NCBI GenBank assembly: GCA_049671305.1
Contig: JBATUR010000073.1
Span: 46,497-110,496, forward strand
Direction of reading: 5' to 3'
DNA from: CADCTM01 sp049671305
Lineage (GTDB): Bacteria; Cyanobacteriota; Cyanobacteriia; Cyanobacteriales; Coleofasciculaceae
Length of the DNA: 64,000 nucleotides
Position numbers and translations under genes: made by a program. The notes under the pieces were generated by a model. That model was not told where the DNA came from. It saw only the letters and a program-made list of their open reading frames with translations, and did not search any database. Positions within the stretch are counted from its first letter, which is position 1. Each line of letters begins with the position of its first letter. Below are positions 18,287 through 27,303 of this stretch, piece after piece.

Positions 18287-19297
18287 TCAAACTTTATAGT
18301 ATTCTCGATACCATGCCACAAATTTTTCAACTCCTGTTTCAATGGAAGTATTAGGCTTAAAGCCAACATCCTGCACTAAATCATCGACATCGGCATAAGT
18401 TGCCAAGACATCACCTGGTTGTAGAGGTAACATATTCTTCTCGGCTTTTTTGCCTAAGCAGTTTTCTAAAACTTCGATGAAATGCATTAATTCAATTGGT
18501 TGATTGTTGCCAATATTATAAAGTTTATAAGGAGCATTACTACTACTAGGATCTGGCGCATCACCAGACCAGTTAGGATTAGCTTCAGGAACTTTATCTA
18601 AAACTCGTACTACGCCTTCTACAATGTCATCAACGTAGGTAAAATCTCGCCGCATCTTACCATGATTAAACACATTTATGGGCTGTCCTTCTAAAATTGC
18701 TTTGGTAAACAAAAATGGTGCCATATCAGGGCGTCCCCAAGTGCCATAAACTGTAAAAAAGCGCAGTCCAGTAATTGGTAATCTATATAAATGACTATAA
18801 GTATGTGCCATTAATTCATTGGCTTTCTTACTCGCCCCATAGATGCTAACAGGATGATCTACAGTATTATGAACAGAAAAAGGAATTTTTGTATTAGCGC
18901 CGTATACTGAACTAGAACTTGCAAAAACTAAATGCTCAATGCCTGAATAACGGCAACCTTCAAGAATATTAACAAAGCCAACTAAATTACTTTGGATATA
19001 AGCTTGGGGATTTTTTACAGAATAGCGTACACCAACTTGTGCAGCTAAATTGACAACTCCATCAAAATGTTGTGCAGCAAATAGTTGAGTCATGCCTTCT
19101 TGGTTTGCCAAGTCTAGTTTTTGGAAACTAAAACCGGGTAATTGTTGCAACTGGGTTAATCGAGCTTGTTTGAGAAATACGTCATAATAATCATTCAGAT
19201 TATCAATGCCAATTACCTGATCACCTCGGTTTAATAATCTCTGGCAGAGGTGAAAACCGATAAAGCCAGCGGCGCCTGTTACTAAAATTGTTTTCAT
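18287..19297 (-). CDS. UDP-glucuronate 4-epimerase-like SDR
   Basis: 336 residues from the ATG at 19297; the ORF extends 9 codons further but the Rossmann start KTILVTGAAGFIGFHL argues for this ATG. Catalytic Tyr153 and Lys157 are in YGASK, and the serine triad member in ASSSSVYG. The insertion NLNDYYDVFLKQARL and the segment FFTVYGTWGRPDMA are typical of UDP-glucuronate 4-epimerases (CapI/LpsL type), which make UDP-galacturonate for capsule. It is on the minus strand and converges with the permease gene, 3 bases apart, and is divergent from the next SDR gene. Another NDP-sugar epimerase is the main alternative. Confidence 0.87.
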   Translation of the reverse strand: MKTILVTGAAGFIGFHLCQRLLNRGDQVIGIDNLNDYYDVFLKQARLTQLQQLPGFSFQKLDLANQEGMTQLFAAQHFDGVVNLAAQVGVRYSVKNPQAYIQSNLVGFVNILEGCRYSGIEHLVFASSSSVYGANTKIPFSVHNTVDHPVSIYGASKKANELMAHTYSHLYRLPITGLRFFTVYGTWGRPDMAPFLFTKAILEGQPINVFNHGKMRRDFTYVDDIVEGVVRVLDKVPEANPNWSGDAPDPSSSNAPYKLYNIGNNQPIELMHFIEVLENCLGKKAEKNMLPLQPGDVLATYADVDDLVQDVGFKPNTSIETGVEKFVAWYREYYKV

Positions 19298-19560
19298 TGA
19301 TTTTCTTGCTGTATTAACTATCAAACTAGTTTTAGCAGTAAACCACTTGAGAAGACAAAATGCTCTTCACAGTATGCTACATCACCAGTACAATTTACCA
19401 ATGGCAAATTGTTTTTACACCCTAACTTAACTTAGTCCGTTGCTGAAATTTGTCAAGATAATTGTGCCAGTTGAGGGCAATTTCGAGAAAAACTAGCTTT
19501 TTGGTGGTTCAAGGCAGCACCACTTTTGCTCACAAAATACTTTTGACAGACTCGTTTTAT

Positions 19561-20553
19561 ATGACAAATTACGCTACTCATTTTAAAGACAAACGGATTT
19601 TAATTACCGGCGGTTTAGGCTTCATTGGCTCTAACTTAGCGTCTAAATTAGTTACCTTGGGAGCAAAAGTCTTACTAGTTGATAGCTTGTTTCCTCAGTA
19701 TGGCGGCAACTTGTTCAATATTACTCAAATTAAAGACCAAGTTCAGGTCAATATTTCTGATGTGCGTGATCAATTTAGTATGCGCTATCTAGTTCAAGGG
19801 CAAGATTACCTGTTCAATTTGGCAGGGCAAACTAGTCATATGGACTCGATGCAAGAGCCTTTTACTGACCTGGATATTAACTGTAAATCACAATTATCGA
19901 TTCTGGAAGTTTGTCGAAAATATAATCCAGAAGTGAAAATTGTCTTTGCCAGTACCCGCCAAATTTATGGTAAACCTGACTACTTGCCAGTTGATGAAAA
20001 ACATATCCTCCGTCCGGTAGATGTCAACGGCATTAATAAAATGGCGGGCGAATGGTATCACATCCTCTATAACAATGTGTATGGAATTCCTGCTTGTGCC
20101 TTACGCCTGACCAATACTTATGGTCCCAGGATGCGCGTGAAGGACGCCAGACAGACGTTTTTGGGTATTTGGGTAAAAATTCTCTTGTCAGGCAAACCCT
20201 TTGAAGTGTGGGATGGTGGACAACTGCGCGACTTTACTTATGTCGATGATGCTGTTGAGGCGATGCTGTTGGCGGCGGTTTCAAAAGAGGCAAATGGGCA
20301 GGTATTTAATTTGGGCGGCGAATGTGCTATTGGTTTGAAAGATTTAGCCGAAATGCTAGTTAAGGTTAACGACGGTGGAGAATTTCAGGTGAGGAGTTTT
20401 CCAAGCGATCGCAAATCCATTGATATTGGCGACTACTATGCCGATTTTAGCCTGATCCGTTCTACCCTGGGCTGGGAACCACAAGTGCCACTGCAAGAGG
20501 GATTAGCCCGAACCGTAGCATATTATCGAGAACATCTAGAACATTATCTGTGA
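19561..20553 (+). CDS. NAD-dependent epimerase/dehydratase-like SDR with altered active site
   Basis: 330 residues from the ATG at 19561, just before the Rossmann segment KRILITGGLGFIGSNL. It is an extended SDR like RmlB and GalE. The usual YxxxK catalytic pair reads NGINK (Asn156, Lys160), so Tyr is replaced by Asn, and the usual SSSVYG or STDEVYG reads ASTRQIYG. The C-terminal part (NTYGPRMRVKDARQTFLGIW, RDFTYVDDAVEAML) is normal. It could bind a nucleotide sugar without the standard chemistry or use another base. It is followed 9 bases later by a DegT aminotransferase, suggesting amino-sugar synthesis. Confidence 0.8.
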   Translation: MTNYATHFKDKRILITGGLGFIGSNLASKLVTLGAKVLLVDSLFPQYGGNLFNITQIKDQVQVNISDVRDQFSMRYLVQGQDYLFNLAGQTSHMDSMQEPFTDLDINCKSQLSILEVCRKYNPEVKIVFASTRQIYGKPDYLPVDEKHILRPVDVNGINKMAGEWYHILYNNVYGIPACALRLTNTYGPRMRVKDARQTFLGIWVKILLSGKPFEVWDGGQLRDFTYVDDAVEAMLLAAVSKEANGQVFNLGGECAIGLKDLAEMLVKVNDGGEFQVRSFPSDRKSIDIGDYYADFSLIRSTLGWEPQVPLQEGLARTVAYYREHLEHYL

Positions 20554-20562
20554 GGAGACACT

Positions 20563-21690
20563 TTGCTTACTTCATCCTTTTTAGCTCCTGCTGACCCAAA
20601 AGCCAACTATTTGGCACATAAAGAAGAAATTGACCAAGCAATTCGTCGCGTTTTGGACAGCGGTTGGTATATCCTCGGTCAAGAAGGGAAGGCGTTTGAA
20701 CAAGAATTTGCTGACTATTTGGGTGTAAGTCATGGTGTTGGCGTTGGTAATGGCACTGATGCTTTGGAAGTGGCACTGCGGGCTTGTGGCGTGGGCGCTG
20801 GTGATGCTGTAATTACGGTATCTCATACGGTTGTGGCGACGGTGGCGGCAATTGAACTTGTTGGAGCAATGCCTGTTTTGGTGGATATTGAGCCAAAAAC
20901 CTTTACACTTGACCCAAGCCGCCTCGAAGATACGATTAAGCAACATCAAGGTAGCCGCATCAAAGCGATTATTCCTGTCCATTTGTACGGACATCCTGCC
21001 GATATGCCTGCGATTATGGAGATTGCTAGGCGTCATGATTTATATGTTATTGAAGACTGTGCTCAATCCCACGGGGCGGCAATTAAAGGGCGCAAAACAG
21101 GCGCTTGGGGAGATTTGGCGGCGTTTAGCTTCTACCCAACCAAAAATCTGGGCGCATTGGGGGATGGGGGCGCTGTGGTGACGAATAATGCCGAGTTAGG
21201 TCAAAAACTTCGTTTAATAAGGGAATACGGCTGGCAGCGCCGTTATATCAGCGAGATGCCTGGGATGAATACACGCTTAGATGAAATTCAGGCGGCGGTT
21301 TTGCGGGTAAAGTTGCAGTATTTGGCTCAAGAAAATAACCAGCGTCGGCAGTTAGGACAAGTTTATAATTCCTGCCTTGCTGATACGCCTTTGGTTTTGC
21401 CAGAAGTTAGTGATGATGTGGAGTCGGTCTACCATCAGTATGTGGTGAAAAGTGCCCAACGCGACAACCTACGAGACTTCCTCAAGGATCATGCTGTTGG
21501 CACATTAATCCATTATCCAGTACCAGTCCACCGCCAACCAGCATATCAAGAACGAGTAGCGATCGGTAGTGGTGGCTTACCTGAAACTGAAAAAGCGGTA
21601 GGCGAGATTTTAAGCTTACCAATGTATCCGCAGATGATTAATGCTCAAGCTCAACAAGTTGCTGATTTGATTGTGCATTGGTGTGAGTAA
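20563..21690 (+). CDS. DegT/DnrJ/EryC1/StrS family sugar aminotransferase
   Basis: 375 residues starting at a TTG with GAGGAG nine bases upstream and no better ATG. These PLP enzymes aminate keto-sugar nucleotides with glutamate. The PLP lysine is Lys194 in FYPTKNLGALGDGG; other marks are GVGNGTDALEVALRA near residue 65, PVHLYGHPADM, and EDCAQSHGA. The C-terminus HYPVPVHRQPAY is typical. It should produce a 3- or 4-amino sugar nucleotide such as a Qui3N- or Fuc3N-type sugar, depending on a keto-sugar from one of the SDRs in this locus. Confidence 0.92.
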   Translation: MLTSSFLAPADPKANYLAHKEEIDQAIRRVLDSGWYILGQEGKAFEQEFADYLGVSHGVGVGNGTDALEVALRACGVGAGDAVITVSHTVVATVAAIELVGAMPVLVDIEPKTFTLDPSRLEDTIKQHQGSRIKAIIPVHLYGHPADMPAIMEIARRHDLYVIEDCAQSHGAAIKGRKTGAWGDLAAFSFYPTKNLGALGDGGAVVTNNAELGQKLRLIREYGWQRRYISEMPGMNTRLDEIQAAVLRVKLQYLAQENNQRRQLGQVYNSCLADTPLVLPEVSDDVESVYHQYVVKSAQRDNLRDFLKDHAVGTLIHYPVPVHRQPAYQERVAIGSGGLPETEKAVGEILSLPMYPQMINAQAQQVADLIVHWCE

Positions 21691-21783
21691 GTATCCTTTA
21701 AAAAGAAAGTAAGTTAACAATCACACCTATTGATTAAATTTCTTTCGTATAATCTTGCAGTTGATTCAAAGTAGACTTTTTTA

Positions 21784-23058
21784 ATGAAACAGGCAGTGAT
21801 AGATAATCAAGTAGAGCCGTTCAATAACAAATTAAATCGGTTAGATGCACTGCTAGCTCTTCGAGGTTTTGCTTGCTTGATGGTAATAGTTGGTCATTGT
21901 GGTATTACTCGTGGCTCAATTACTTATAAAGGTTATGACCTTACGTGGATACTAGTTAGTTCTGGCGAAGTAGCTGTTTGGATTTTTTTTGCTTTGTCTG
22001 GTTATCTAATGGGTAAAGTTTTTTATTCTGGACGCTATTCTTTAAATAGTGATGGGGTAATAAACTTTTTTCGTAATCGTGTTCTAAGAATTTTTCCTCT
22101 TTATTACTATTCAACTCTAATTTTAGCTTTGTTTTTTAATCCAGAAATTTTAAAAATAGAGCATTGGGGGATTATTCTTAGGACTTTGACATTTACCTAC
22201 AATTATTCTATTCCGGGGGGAGGGGTAAATCTAGTCCTTTGGTCTCTTTCTATAGAAATACAGTTTTATCTTTGTGTTCCTTTTATTTATGCTTATTTTA
22301 AAAGTCATTTACTAAATCGACGACAGATTATATTAGCGTTTATATGTATTACTTTGGTCGCTTTTCTCTTGAGATTTGCTGTATGGATTGCTTTTTATGA
22401 TCAAATTCATGAGCAAGAATTATATTTAGTTAAATACTGGTATGCACCGCTATTGATGAATTTTGATATATTTTTATATGGTTTTTTAGTCAATGCCTGG
22501 TTCAACGTTGAAAAGCTAACGCCTCCTAATCAAAGAGTTTTTAAGCCAATAAAATTGTTAAAATCTCTAAAATACAACCACAAATTATTTGCGATTATAT
22601 TAGTTTTTTGTTTGTATTTATTTACCGCCCATCATTATTATTTTCAGGAACTACGAGGACTACCGCGACCGATTAGTGGTGTTAGGACTTCTACAACATT
22701 CTTTATTTTGCAACCACTTACAGCAATAGTTACTTCTTATTTTATCTTTGCCTTTGAGTCAGGTGCTTATCAAGATTTTCGCAAAAATGAAAAGTTATCA
22801 TTTGAAGCTACTTTGAGAAATCCTTCAAGAATATTAGAAATTCCTGGTAATTTATCCTATGGATTATATGTTTGGCATATGCCAATTCTCAACAAGATTT
22901 ACACTGTTTTCACTTCAACCATTCCTGTAGAAGCTTTCGTAGCAAGTTTGACTGCTACTCTGATTTTATCAACTTTATTATCCGTTGTTACCTATTATAC
23001 AATTGAGCTTCCTGCGGCAAGATGGAAAACTTACCGAAGGACGGAAACTGAAAAATAA
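21784..23058 (+). CDS. Acyltransferase family 3 (OafA/YrhL-like) membrane protein
   Basis: 424 residues with about ten membrane segments. The conserved start RLDALLALRGFACLMVIVGH contains the R-x10-H feature of acyltransferase 3 enzymes, which O-acetylate or otherwise acylate surface polysaccharides using acyl donors across the membrane. Other features are FFALSGYLMGKVF, FFRNRVLRIFPLYYYSTL and SLSIEIQFYLCVPFI, plus SYGLYVWHMPI near the C-terminus. Base composition is AT-rich with many T-runs, like other genes of the locus. No fused SGNH domain is present. Confidence 0.9.
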   Translation: MKQAVIDNQVEPFNNKLNRLDALLALRGFACLMVIVGHCGITRGSITYKGYDLTWILVSSGEVAVWIFFALSGYLMGKVFYSGRYSLNSDGVINFFRNRVLRIFPLYYYSTLILALFFNPEILKIEHWGIILRTLTFTYNYSIPGGGVNLVLWSLSIEIQFYLCVPFIYAYFKSHLLNRRQIILAFICITLVAFLLRFAVWIAFYDQIHEQELYLVKYWYAPLLMNFDIFLYGFLVNAWFNVEKLTPPNQRVFKPIKLLKSLKYNHKLFAIILVFCLYLFTAHHYYFQELRGLPRPISGVRTSTTFFILQPLTAIVTSYFIFAFESGAYQDFRKNEKLSFEATLRNPSRILEIPGNLSYGLYVWHMPILNKIYTVFTSTIPVEAFVASLTATLILSTLLSVVTYYTIELPAARWKTYRRTETEK

Positions 23059-23166
23059 TTGTTTGTCTATTCTTCATAGGGTAAAGTTATTTTTTTATTG
23101 ATATTTTATATCAAATTGAAAAGGTACAACTTCAAATCATACCTTTTCCAATCCACTCGCAAAACT

Positions 23167-23553
23167 TCAACGACAAAAAACCAACCCAGCAGAAATTAAA
23201 GCAATTCCTACCCAGCGTAAAGGCGGCACAGGCTCGGAAAATAGCCAGGAGGAAGCGAGGATAATTAAAACAAAGGCAAGGCTTTCCGCGACAGGATAAG
23301 CAACTCCCAAGTCAAAGCGACGCAGCACCCAAAACCAGCTAATCACGCCAGAAACTGCGGCAAAACCATACGCCCAAAAGTAGCCATTACTTAAAACTGA
23401 ATAAATGCCCAGCAAGGGTTCTCGGCGAAACCTTTGCAAATCTACATCATTAATCCATTGTTTCGATGCCAGTTGGGCAACAACGCCTACAGATGTCGAA
23501 AAAAGGAGAACTAGCCAGTCAATCAGGGTGTTTTTCACAACAATTTTATGCAC
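23167..23553 (-). CDS. Small EamA/SMR-type membrane protein
   Basis: 128 residues, GTG start. Four hydrophobic segments (about 12-30, 52-70, 80-100, 108-126) and the motif YPVAESLAFVLIILASSWLFSEPVP resemble single-repeat drug/metabolite transporters, including ArnE/ArnF and SMR proteins that act as dimers. The related protein at 47094-47462 (minus strand) is similar in size and layout. In a glycan locus with ArnC-like glycosyltransferases, flipping undecaprenyl-phosphate-sugar is a plausible role, but the sequence alone does not exclude small-molecule efflux. Confidence 0.72.
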   Translation of the reverse strand: MHKIVVKNTLIDWLVLLFSTSVGVVAQLASKQWINDVDLQRFRREPLLGIYSVLSNGYFWAYGFAAVSGVISWFWVLRRFDLGVAYPVAESLAFVLIILASSWLFSEPVPPLRWVGIALISAGLVFCR

Positions 23554-23588
23554 AAGAACTTTGATATCCTAAAGCAAAATTTAGTTAT

Positions 23589-24332
23589 TTAGGCTTTTCT
23601 TGCCACGGCAAAAACTGAGGAACCAACGGGTAAAGAAATTTGTTCAGTTAGTTGTATTTCCTGAAGAATCAACGCCGTCAATACTTTGTTAATAATACCA
23701 GGAAGTGGTTTTAAATCAGAGCGGGGTGTTTTTTTGTTCGCCAAAGCCAGTGATAATGGTCTCCATAAGGCAACAACGGGAAATAATGTTGTATTCCAGT
23801 AAGTCATTTTCTCAACCACAAACCCCGCATCAGTTAACAGCTTACTTAACCTTTGTTTGGTGTAGCGGCGTTCCTCATGTCCGGCTAAACTATGTTCACC
23901 TTTTAAGAAGTTAAATGCCGCTAAATTAATCAGCACTGTCCCACCAGATTTGAGAACACGATAAAATTCAGTAAAAGCTTGAGCGTCATCTACCCCTTCG
24001 CTACAAACCACATCTAGGGACATTACTAAATCAAAATATTCGTTAAGAAAAGGTAAATTTTCCACCGAAGCCTGTTTAACCGTGCCGATATGGCGCTGCT
24101 GGGTAAATTCTACCGCCGAAGCAATAAAGTCAATACCAGTCAGTTGCACTTGGGGTAAAACTTTGTGAAGTTTTGCCATCACCCCACCCGTCCCACAGCC
24201 AGCATCTAGTACCTTTTGGGGGGAGTTTGTTAAGACTTTCAGGGCATTTTGTACAACAAGCTGATGCATCCCAGTGTACCACCAGTAAGAATCCTCGACT
24301 GAGCGCATGGTTTCGTATTCATAAAGCTCCAT
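23589..24332 (-). CDS. Class I SAM-dependent methyltransferase
   Basis: 247 residues. SAM-binding motif I is KVLDAGCGTGGVMAKL near residue 40, followed by the acidic post-I residue in LTGIDFIASAVEF, motif II region FDLVMSLDVVCSEGVDD and motif III VLKSGGTVLINLAAFNF. The N-terminal YEYETMRSVEDSYWWYTGMHQL is typical of methyltransferases found in glycan and lipid clusters. It is 35 bases upstream of the small EamA protein and probably in the same transcript. Target (sugar or lipid) unknown. Confidence 0.85.
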   Translation of the reverse strand: MELYEYETMRSVEDSYWWYTGMHQLVVQNALKVLTNSPQKVLDAGCGTGGVMAKLHKVLPQVQLTGIDFIASAVEFTQQRHIGTVKQASVENLPFLNEYFDLVMSLDVVCSEGVDDAQAFTEFYRVLKSGGTVLINLAAFNFLKGEHSLAGHEERRYTKQRLSKLLTDAGFVVEKMTYWNTTLFPVVALWRPLSLALANKKTPRSDLKPLPGIINKVLTALILQEIQLTEQISLPVGSSVFAVARKA

Positions 24333-24589
24333 AATTTAAATAGCCACTCAACTTGACAACAATCTTTAATTGAACAATAATCTCACAAGTTCCTGAAAAT
24401 AATCACAGAGTTACTACTGCTAAAATACGTTTTTTGAGGCATAACTGTCTCAGTTGTAAGGTTTTTGCCGCCTCGAAATCCTGTTTTTAGATTTTTCCTG
24501 AATTTTAGAGATGTTAGGCGTATTTTTAAGCTATTAGGGACTTTTTGAAAGTTTCAGAAGCTGAAAGTGTGATGTAGTGGTCGAAGAAA

Positions 24590-25612
24590 ATGGATAGGAT
24601 CTGCTCTCTTAGTATTGTTATTCCGGTTTATAACAGCGCCGATACTATTGCTAGTTTGGTTGAACAGTTGGCTAATTTACCGATTGAAGGTGGACATGAG
24701 CTGATTTTGGTGAATGATGGCAGTAAAGATAATACTGCAGAAGTTTGTGAAAATCTTGTTCCTTCTGCAACTTTTCCGGTAAAGTTTATTAATTTATCTC
24801 GCAATTTTGGTGAGCATAATGCCGTAATGGCAGGGCTTCGTTTTGCGCGTGGTGAATATGTGATCACAATGGATGATGATTTGCAAAATCCACCGTCAGA
24901 AGTTGTCAAATTATTTAATTATGCACGTGAACAAAAGCAGGATGTTATTTACACTTATTATAAACAGAAAAAACATTCAATTTGGCGTAATTTTGGTAGT
25001 TGGTTAACAAATCAGATGGCTGATATTTTGCTGGATAAGCCGAAGGATTTATATCTTTGTAGTTTTCGATGTATGAGCGCTTTTTTAGTGCAGGAAGTTG
25101 GTAAGTATGAGGGACCATTTCCTTATGTTGATGGTTTAATTCTTCAGGTAACGCAAAGTATTGGAAAACTTGAAGTTGCTCATGCGGCTCGTCAGCAGGG
25201 ACAAAGTAGTTATAATTTGCGAAGATTAGTACGTTTGTGGCTGAATATGTTTCTGAATTTTTCTGTTATTCCACTACGAATTAGTACTGCTTTTGGTTTT
25301 TTATTTAGTGCAGTAGGTTTTATCGGCACAGTGTATGTTGTTGTTGACCATTTTCTGGAAGATTCACCGACTTTAGGATGGTCTTCGTTGATGTTTACGC
25401 TGCTGCTTTTTTGTGGAGTTCAATTGTTGATTTTGGGTATTGCGGGAGAATATATTGGGCGGCTTTATTTGACGACGAATAAGCGTCCTCAGTTTGTGGT
25501 GCGGAATGTGGTGATGCAGCAGTCGTCTGAGGCTTATAGTAGCATTGGTAGGGAGGAAATGCGGTCGATTAACGGCGTCTCTGGCTCATCACCAACTCAT
25601 CCTTTAAGGTAG
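24590..25612 (+). CDS. ArnC/DPM1-like GT2 glycosyltransferase with two membrane segments
   Basis: 340 residues. The GT2 catalytic part shows SLSIVIPVYNSADTI, LILVNDGSKDNT, FGEHNAVMAGLRFARGEYVITMDDDLQNPP, with the metal-binding DDDLQ. Two C-terminal membrane segments (about 232-255 and 268-290) and the end GIAGEYIGRLYLTTNKRPQFVV mark enzymes that load a sugar onto polyprenyl phosphate, such as ArnC, CsbB and dolichyl-phosphate mannose synthase. It is likely to make an undecaprenyl-phosphate-sugar used outside the membrane. A second such gene is at 39679. Confidence 0.9.
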   Translation: MDRICSLSIVIPVYNSADTIASLVEQLANLPIEGGHELILVNDGSKDNTAEVCENLVPSATFPVKFINLSRNFGEHNAVMAGLRFARGEYVITMDDDLQNPPSEVVKLFNYAREQKQDVIYTYYKQKKHSIWRNFGSWLTNQMADILLDKPKDLYLCSFRCMSAFLVQEVGKYEGPFPYVDGLILQVTQSIGKLEVAHAARQQGQSSYNLRRLVRLWLNMFLNFSVIPLRISTAFGFLFSAVGFIGTVYVVVDHFLEDSPTLGWSSLMFTLLLFCGVQLLILGIAGEYIGRLYLTTNKRPQFVVRNVVMQQSSEAYSSIGREEMRSINGVSGSSPTHPLR

Positions 25613-25613
25613 A

Positions 25614-25781
25614 AACTCATCTGATTATCCACCAGAAATTGCCTTTCATAGAAAATTACCAAAAACTTTCAGGCTTAAGGATTATTTTACGGAAAATTAC
25701 TTTCGAGTTCAGGTTGTGGGTCAAGAAACAAAATTAATGGGTGAGCGTCGGTTACAACTAGCGTTTCCTGATGTAATCTAG
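25614..25781 (+). pseudogene. Possible remnant of a lost protein-coding gene
   Basis: Between two genes there is an open frame of about 55 codons with no start codon. It has protein-like composition (DYPPEIAFHRKLPKTFRLKD, then YFRVQVVGQETKLMGERRLQ) and ends LAFPDVI-stop at 25779-25781. A TAA lies just upstream in the same frame. It may be the 3' end of a gene cut by deletion. I do not recognise the family. Confidence 0.3.
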
Positions 25782-25806
25782 ATGTTGCAAAAATAATAAC
25801 GGTGCG

Positions 25807-27066
25807 ATGAGTGAGATTGCTATTTCGTTAAAGAATGTCTCGAAGTGCTATAAGCGCTACAGTCGTCCAGTGGATCGACTGAAGGAATTGTTATTACCTG
25901 GGAAGAGTCATGCTCAGAATTTTTGGGCGTTGCAGGATATTAATCTGGATGTGAAGAAAGGAGAAACCCTAGGAATTATTGGGCAAAATGGCTCTGGTAA
26001 AAGTACGCTTTTGCAAATTATTGCTGGGACTCTAACACCAACTACGGGTGAGGTAGAGGTAAATGGTCGTATATCAGCTTTACTAGAACTTGGTAGTGGA
26101 TTTAATCCAGAGTTTACAGGGCGGCAGAATGTATTTTTTAATGGGCGGATTTTGGGGTTAAGTCAAGAACAGATAGAAGAAAAGTTTGATAAGATTGCGG
26201 CTTTTGCGGAGATTGGGGATTTCCTCGATCAGCCTGTCAAAACTTATTCCAGTGGTATGGTCGTACGGTTAGCTTTTGCGGTTGTTGCCAACACAGAACC
26301 TCAACTTCTAATTGTAGATGAAGCTTTGGCTGTAGGAGATGCCAAGTTTCAAGCTCGCTGTATGAAGCGAATTCGTCAGATGAAAGAAGAGGGCGTAACA
26401 ATTCTGTTTGTTTCTCATGATTCATCAAGTGTCAAGATGCTCTGCGAAAAAGGTGTTTTAATAAGTAATGGAAGAATACTGGAAGCCGGTACTCCTAAGA
26501 ATGTAGTTAATCGTTATATTGCTCTTTTAAGTTCAGATCAAACTCAAAAAGAGGCTAAGGAAATAGCTTCACTTCAAGAAGATGATAATTTCATTAAAGA
26601 TAAAAATGATGGAGAGATGCATAGACATGGCAACAAATTAGCCATCATTAAAGATGTTAAAATCACCGACAGCAATAATCAATTAGTAACAAAATTAAAT
26701 ACAAAATCTATTTTTAATATTCTAATTTTGCTAGAAGCAAAATCTGATTTATCTGATTTGGTAGTAGGAATTTCTATTAAAAATTTAATGGGAGTAGTTA
26801 TATATGGAACTAATACTAATTTAATGAAAATAAAATGTCCTCAGCTTGAGGAACTGCAACAAGTTACGGCAAAATTTCAAATGAATTGCAATTTAAATAA
26901 AGGAGTTTATACAGTAACAGTAGGAATACATTCAGAGGAAGGAATGAGCTATGATTGGGTTGATGAAATGATAGTTTTTGAAGTAATTAATTATAATATT
27001 TGTGATGGGCTGATCGAAATGAACTCTAGATTTGAAATTAGCCAAGTTAATGCAAGTAAAGTTTAA
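25807..27066 (+). CDS. Polysaccharide ABC transporter ATP-binding protein with Wzt-type C-terminal domain
   Basis: 419 residues. The ATPase (1-240) has the helix-rich start NVSKCYKRYSRPVDRLKELL, Walker A GQNGSGKST, signature YSSGMVVRLAFA, Walker B LLIVDEALAVGDAKF and the switch histidine in LFVSHDSSS. A linker (~245-285) leads to a beta-sandwich domain (~286-419). In Wzt-type transporters of ABC-dependent O-antigens this domain binds the finished, often chemically capped, glycan end. The likely partner is the permease at 17399. Gene order puts a coiled-coil methyltransferase right after it, with an AT-rich 237-base gap that holds no recognisable gene. Confidence 0.9.
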   Translation: MSEIAISLKNVSKCYKRYSRPVDRLKELLLPGKSHAQNFWALQDINLDVKKGETLGIIGQNGSGKSTLLQIIAGTLTPTTGEVEVNGRISALLELGSGFNPEFTGRQNVFFNGRILGLSQEQIEEKFDKIAAFAEIGDFLDQPVKTYSSGMVVRLAFAVVANTEPQLLIVDEALAVGDAKFQARCMKRIRQMKEEGVTILFVSHDSSSVKMLCEKGVLISNGRILEAGTPKNVVNRYIALLSSDQTQKEAKEIASLQEDDNFIKDKNDGEMHRHGNKLAIIKDVKITDSNNQLVTKLNTKSIFNILILLEAKSDLSDLVVGISIKNLMGVVIYGTNTNLMKIKCPQLEELQQVTAKFQMNCNLNKGVYTVTVGIHSEEGMSYDWVDEMIVFEVINYNICDGLIEMNSRFEISQVNASKV

Positions 27067-27303
27067 ATATCAGGAACTAGGTAAATGATTTAATCAAGCA
27101 ATTTAAATATTAATGATGAGGAATTAACGTAGCAGGTTCATGAGTAAGTTATTCAACAGGAAAAAATTATCAGCCGCTCTATTCTTGTAAATGAGTTAGA
27201 CAGTGTGGGGATTAGTTTATGTGGAAGCTCTTTTAAAAGAAGCTAATTTTTATTATAATGTCTCACAGGATTTCTAGAAGTACTTAAATCTTAATGAATA
27301 AAC

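Noticed and set aside
27067..27303. Small open frames between Wzt and the coiled-coil methyltransferase, such as one ending near 27240
   Set aside because: About 30 codons at most, no start with ribosome binding site and no family similarity that I can see; a gene remnant is possible but not supported.
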